Assembly: GCF_022968795.1 (NCBI RefSeq)
Contig: NZ_JALJRB010000016.1
Span: 47,265-111,264, forward strand
Origin: Desulfatitalea alkaliphila
Lineage (GTDB): Bacteria; Desulfobacterota; Desulfobacteria; Desulfobacterales; Desulfosarcinaceae
DNA: 64,000 nt
Direction of reading: 5' to 3'
This document shows positions 60,068 to 64,000 of this stretch, in pieces. Both the position numbers and the translations under genes were made by a program. The notes beneath the pieces were generated by a model that saw only the letters and a list, made by a program, of their open reading frames with translations, did not search any database and was not told the DNA's origin. Every line of letters starts with the position of its first letter. Positions within the stretch are counted from its first letter, which is position 1.

Positions 60068-62374
60068 CTATTTTTTATCCCCCAACCGCTCCAAAGCGGC
60101 AAAGGGATTGTTGAACGGCTGCTTTTCGGGCCGCCCAGGCCTTTGGGGTTTGCCGCTGCCGCCGGGTTTCCTGGATGCAGGGCCGCTTTTCCGCGCCGGT
60201 TGATCTTTGCGGGATGCCGCGTCGGCCGATGCCCCGGGCTTGGCGCCGGTGCGCATGGAGAGGCTGATGCGCTTGCGCTCCAGGTCCACTTCCAGCACGG
60301 TGACGGTCACCTTTTGTTGCACCTTGACCACTTCGGACGGGTCCTTGACGAAACGGTCGGCCAGCTCGCTGATGTGGACCAGGCCGTCCTGATGAACGCC
60401 GAGATCCACGAAGGCGCCGAACTTGGTCACGTTGGTGACGATGCCGGGCAACCGCATGCCCGGCTCAAGGTCCTTGATTTCGGACACATGGTCGGCAAAA
60501 GCGAAAGCTTCGAAGGTGCGGCGCGGATCGCGGCCCGGTTTGGCCAGTTCCGCCATGATGTCGGTGAGGGTGGGCAGACCCACTGTATCGGTGACGTAGC
60601 ATTGGATGTCGATCCGTTGGCGCAATTCCGGCTGTTCCATCAACGCCTGTACCGTGCAGCCCAGGTCAGCGGCCATGGCATCCACGATGGCATAGCTTTC
60701 GGGGTGCACGGCACTGGCGTCCAGGGGGTTGGCGGCCCCGGGAATGCGCAGGAAGCCGGCCGCCTGCTCGAAGGCCTTGGGGCCCAGGCGGGGTACCTTC
60801 TGCAGCGCACGGCGGGTGGCGAAGGGGCCGTTGGCATCCCGGTGGGCCACGATGTTGCGCGCCAGTTGGGGACCGAGCCCGGACACGTAGGTGAGCAGTT
60901 GGGCACTGGCCCGGTTGAGGTCCACCCCTACGCCGTTGACACAGCTCATCACCACATCGTCCAGGCCGGCCTTCAAAGCGGTCTGGTCGACATCGTGCTG
61001 GTATTGGCCCACGCCGATGGATTTGGGGTCGATCTTGACCAGTTCGGCCAATGGGTCCATCAGCCGCCGACCGATGGAGACCGCGCCGCGCACGGTGAGG
61101 TCGTGGTCGGGAAACTCCGACCGCGCCACTTCCGAGGCCGAATAGATGGAGGCGCCGCTTTCATTGACCAGCAGCACCATCACCGATGGGTCAAGGCCCA
61201 GGCCCCGCACGAAATGTTCGGTTTCGCGGCCGGCGGTGCCGTTGCCGATGGCGATGGCCTCGATCTCGAAGCGGGTGCACAGTTGGCGCAGGGTGTGGCG
61301 CGCCTTATCCGCCTGTCCCTCGCCGGTGTGGGGATAGACGGTGTCGTGGTGCAGCAGCTTGCCCTGGCGATCGAGGCAGACCACTTTGCAGCCGGTGCGA
61401 AAACCCGGGTCGATGCCCATCACCCGCTTGGCCCCCAGGGGCGGCGCCAGCAACAGTTCGCGCAGGTTTTTGGCGAACACCCGGATGGCCTCGGCGTCGG
61501 CGCGTTCCTTGAGCGTGACCCGCAATTCGGTTTCCAGGGAGCGGGAGAGCAGCCGCTTATAACTGTCGTGGACCGCTATGCGTACTTGGGCGCTGTCCGG
61601 GCCTTGGCCCTTGAGAAACAGGCTTTCCAGCAGCGGCAATGCCTCATCTTCATCGGGCAGGAGGGTCAGCGAGAGAACATCTTCCCGCTCGCCCCGGCGC
61701 ATGGCCAGCAGGCGGTGCGAAGGGACGGTCGCGGCCGGTTCCTGCCAATCGAAATAGTCCTTGAATTTGGCCCCCTCGGCCTCCTTGCCCGCCACCACCG
61801 CGCTGCGTACCGTCGCTTTTTGGGCGAACAGCGCCCGCAGCCGCGAGCGCGCGGTTTCGTCCTCGTTGACGATCTCGGCGATGATGTGGCGCGCGCCTTC
61901 GAGGGCCTCTTCGCCCGAGGCCACGCCTTTTTCCACATCCACGAAGGGCAGGGCCGCCTCTGGCGGATCGGCCCCCTCCTGGGCCAGCAGCACCAGGGCC
62001 AATGGTTCCAGGCCCTTTTCCCGGGCAATGGTGGCCTTGGTACGCCGTTTGGGTCGGTAAGGCAGGTAGATGTCCTCCAAAACCGCCATGGTCTCCGCCG
62101 CCAGCACCCGCTCTTTGAGTTCGTCGGTCAGGTGGCCGTTTTTTTCAAGGCCGGCCAGGATGGCTTCGCGACGGCTGTCGAGTTCGGCCAACTGGCCCAG
62201 GCGGTCGCGCACGGCCGTGATCTGGACCTCGTCCAGGCTGCCGGTGACCTCCTTGCGATAGCGGGCGATGAAGGGCACCGTGGCGCCGTCGGCAAATAAA
62301 GCGGCCACGGCTTCGACCTGGTGGGGTGCAATGGTCAATTCGGTGGTGATGGTGGCGAGGTGCTGGGGGTTCAT
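60068..62374 (-). CDS. tex: Tex-type RNA-binding transcription accessory protein
   Basis: A 768-residue Tex protein: N-terminal helical Tex domain (TVPFIARYRKEVTGSLDEVQ; DIYLPYRPKRRTKATIAREK), YqgF/RNase H-like domain (VMGIDPGFRTGCKVVCLDRQ; AIGNGTAGRET), tandem helix-hairpin-helix motifs (LTYVSGLGPQLARNIVAHRD), and an S1 domain (MRLPGIVTNVTKFGAFVDLG). A Lys/Arg/Pro-rich tail of about 50 residues follows S1. It binds nucleic acid and affects transcription in several pathogens; precise role unclear. Start at 62374 has AGGAG upstream; the frame is open 34 codons further but not family-like. Confidence 0.95.
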   Translation of the reverse strand: MNPQHLATITTELTIAPHQVEAVAALFADGATVPFIARYRKEVTGSLDEVQITAVRDRLGQLAELDSRREAILAGLEKNGHLTDELKERVLAAETMAVLEDIYLPYRPKRRTKATIAREKGLEPLALVLLAQEGADPPEAALPFVDVEKGVASGEEALEGARHIIAEIVNEDETARSRLRALFAQKATVRSAVVAGKEAEGAKFKDYFDWQEPAATVPSHRLLAMRRGEREDVLSLTLLPDEDEALPLLESLFLKGQGPDSAQVRIAVHDSYKRLLSRSLETELRVTLKERADAEAIRVFAKNLRELLLAPPLGAKRVMGIDPGFRTGCKVVCLDRQGKLLHHDTVYPHTGEGQADKARHTLRQLCTRFEIEAIAIGNGTAGRETEHFVRGLGLDPSVMVLLVNESGASIYSASEVARSEFPDHDLTVRGAVSIGRRLMDPLAELVKIDPKSIGVGQYQHDVDQTALKAGLDDVVMSCVNGVGVDLNRASAQLLTYVSGLGPQLARNIVAHRDANGPFATRRALQKVPRLGPKAFEQAAGFLRIPGAANPLDASAVHPESYAIVDAMAADLGCTVQALMEQPELRQRIDIQCYVTDTVGLPTLTDIMAELAKPGRDPRRTFEAFAFADHVSEIKDLEPGMRLPGIVTNVTKFGAFVDLGVHQDGLVHISELADRFVKDPSEVVKVQQKVTVTVLEVDLERKRISLSMRTGAKPGASADAASRKDQPARKSGPASRKPGGSGKPQRPGRPEKQPFNNPFAALERLGDKK

Positions 62375-62530
62375 GGAACAACTCCTGGTTCGGATAGGCT
62401 CCCCGGCGCCGCCGCAGGGAGAATGGATCGGTTGGGGCGCGATGGCCGATGCAGACAGCGCTCGGCCATCCGGCAATGGATGGTCACGACCTATAGGGTT
62501 TCGGCGCGGCAGTTGTCAAGTGGAGCGGGA

Positions 62531-63586
62531 TCAGTAGGAAAAGGAGAAGGTGAGCGAGCCGTAGGATTGGGGGTCCTTCTGGCCATAAAACTCCTTGGTT
62601 TGGAACACATGGCCGTAGCTGACCTTCAAACGGTGAAAAATCACGCCCACCCCCACCATGAAGTTGCCGACCACGGGCCGTTTGTCGACGCTGTGGCTGT
62701 CGCGGAAGGTGTTGCCGTCCAGAAAGATGTAATGGGCCATGTAGCGCACGTCGACGCCGGCGAACAGATGAATGCCCAGGCGATGGAAGCGGGGGTTGAA
62801 ACGGGGATCCTGGTCGTCGATGGGGGCGTTGGTGTCGGAGCCCGGACGGATCAGGAAGGTGCCGAAGTCGTTGGGCAGGTTCCAGCCGAAGCGGACCTGG
62901 CTGCCGACGTTGAGGCCGTTCCAGGCGTTGCCCAGGGCGCCGCCCAGATGGGGAATCAGATCCGCGCCCCATCCGCGGCCCATGTCCACCTCCTTGAAGC
63001 GCCACTTGCGTTCGTAAAACAGGTTGATGATGAACTCGTCCTTGAGCTGGTGGCGCCACCCCCGGGGTTCCGCGCTGTCGGTGATTTCGTGCACGATCTT
63101 TTGGGTCTCTTCGGCATAGGAGTGGGGGCCGACCATCCCGAGATTGATTTCGATGGTGTCCATGCGCCGACGGTCCTTGCTGTGGAGGCCGAACCCAAGG
63201 TAGGTGATGCCGGCGTAAGGGCGGTCGTTCTCTGACAATTCGGTTAGACGGATGTCTTCGGGGGTGTAGATGTTCTGGCCGATGGAAAAGGAGAAGATCC
63301 GTTGGGCGCCGGGCCGGTTGATAATGGGTAGCGCTTCGATGAGGGGGTAGCTCCACTTGGGAATGCGCCGGTCGTCCTGATAGCGGCTCAGGTCCTGGGA
63401 CATCCAGGTCAGTTTGACGCCGTTGGTGTACTGGCGGTCGGTGCCGTCGAACAGGTCGTTTTCGAAAGAGAGGGTGAAGGTCTTATATTCGCCGGGCCGC
63501 TTTTCCGCGTGGGTCGTGGGTGGTGTCGCTGCGGCCGGCAGGAGCAGGCAGAAGGCAAGGATTGTCAAGGCAAGCGTTTTGCGCAT
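62531..63586 (-). CDS. LpxR-like lipid A deacylase / outer membrane protein (DUF2219)
   Basis: A 351-residue exported beta-barrel protein. Signal peptide: MRKTLALTILAFCLLLPAAA. The mature start contains SFENDLFDGTDRQYTNGVKL, which holds the Asn-Asp pair and the Thr region known as catalytic in Salmonella LpxR, and later blocks (NDRPYAGITYLGFGL; GVDVRYMAHYIFLDGNTFRD) are typical. It ends in a Tyr after aromatic alternation (LTFSFSY), as for outer-membrane barrels. It would remove the 3'-acyloxyacyl chain of lipid A; activity here is inferred. Upstream ATG choices would spoil the signal peptide. Confidence 0.85.
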   Translation of the reverse strand: MRKTLALTILAFCLLLPAAATPPTTHAEKRPGEYKTFTLSFENDLFDGTDRQYTNGVKLTWMSQDLSRYQDDRRIPKWSYPLIEALPIINRPGAQRIFSFSIGQNIYTPEDIRLTELSENDRPYAGITYLGFGLHSKDRRRMDTIEINLGMVGPHSYAEETQKIVHEITDSAEPRGWRHQLKDEFIINLFYERKWRFKEVDMGRGWGADLIPHLGGALGNAWNGLNVGSQVRFGWNLPNDFGTFLIRPGSDTNAPIDDQDPRFNPRFHRLGIHLFAGVDVRYMAHYIFLDGNTFRDSHSVDKRPVVGNFMVGVGVIFHRLKVSYGHVFQTKEFYGQKDPQSYGSLTFSFSY

Positions 63587-64000
63587 CGGTTTGCTGCTGC
63601 TTTCTTTCGGGGGGTGTTCAGGAACGTATCGCCGCCATCTGTTTTTTACTGTCGCGTTGCAGTTTATTTTGCATTGATATATCAAGTGTTCTCGGTTGGC
63701 AAGACGGAGATGGGCGGGCGGCAACTATAGCGGAACGCGGTTTTCCGATAAATTCTTCGGTTTTCAAACCAGCTGGAAGCATTCATGTTTGCAATGATTT
63801 GATGTCCGATGGCCGTTGGGTGGTGCAATTTTTGGAATCCGATATTGGTTGATTGGTTGGCCAGAGGTTTGAATTTCCGACGTAGGTTGTCGGGAGCGTT
63901 GAACGTCCTTTTGGTGGTGCTTTGACGATGGTTGTAGTGAGCGTTGATCGACCGCCGGCGAATGGGTCGGGGGGCGGGTGATGCGCGTTTTGGCGCATAG
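63587..64000. other. terminal intergenic stretch, no supported gene
   Basis: About 410 bases upstream of the lpxR-like gene to the window edge. No frame looks protein-like on either strand. GAGCGTTGAACG and GAGCGTTGATCG repeat once (near 63894 and 63937), and a 6-bp hairpin ATGCGC/GCGCAT closes the window. Nothing further is supported. Confidence 0.4.

Noticed and set aside
60143..62299. 718-codon plus-strand frame opposite tex
   Set aside because: Antisense shadow of tex; no recognisable domain.

Overview
The window is GC-rich, gene-dense bacterial DNA. It carries no rRNA or tRNA gene, CRISPR array, phage or complete transposon that I could see. The gene set suggests a strictly or facultatively anaerobic, Gram-negative Desulfobacterota (deltaproteobacterial, Desulfosarcina/Desulfatitalea-like) chromosome. 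Reasons: a hybrid cluster protein with a DUF1858 partner, an FprA-rubredoxin couple, anaerobic-type GlpAB, a DUF4911-miaB-DUF151 run, an LpxR-type outer membrane protein and sigma-54 regulators. The lineage is an inference from gene content, not from a marker gene.

Left part (1-9.1 kb). A partial Cys-rich gene is followed by a small DUF3467-like gene. That gene has a sigma-54 promoter, four upstream TGTAAC repeats and an adjacent sigma-54 activator with no sensor domain. Then come a BASS-family transporter, a PP2C phosphatase remnant, and a minus-strand run: Crp/Fnr regulator, dihydroorotate-dehydrogenase-like flavoprotein, DUF1858 protein, hcp, rubredoxin and FprA. This run reads as a defence module against nitrogen oxides and O2.

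Glycerol island (9.1-22.4 kb). glpSTPQUV (ABC importer) and glpR lie on the minus strand. glpA, glpB, glpK and an iron-dependent alcohol dehydrogenase lie on the plus strand. Shared TTTC-N6-GAAA inverted repeats occur in both control regions and are the likely GlpR operators.

Nitrate island (22.6-33.5 kb). narGHJI and a NarK-type carrier are followed without a real gap by an MDR oxidoreductase, a second dihydroorotate-dehydrogenase-like protein and a UROD/MetE-like protein. A perfect FNR-type palindrome sits at about -41.5 of a probable narG promoter. Glycerol-3-phosphate oxidation by GlpAB could feed quinol to NarGHI. The Hcp/FprA module would handle the reactive nitrogen by-products.

Middle (33.6-49.2 kb). 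A lipoprotein resembling the propeptide of the adjacent secreted metzincin comes first, an unusual pair. Then follow an RNase Z-like hydrolase, recJ, DUF4911-miaB-DUF151, a LysM protein, a beta-barrel protein, an Mrp ATPase flanked by inverted heptad repeats (one interrupted by a 110-bp MITE), and an overlapping trio pilD / phosphoesterase / Ser-Thr kinase-DUF1566.

Right part (49.3-64 kb). Mostly housekeeping: lon, tsaB, greA, rpoZ, a ttcA-like gene, folE2, a PBP4-type dacB, an orphan sigma-54 response regulator, dtd, a methyltransferase, tex and an lpxR-like gene. Dispersed heptad repeats and a GC-rich palindrome lie between some of them.
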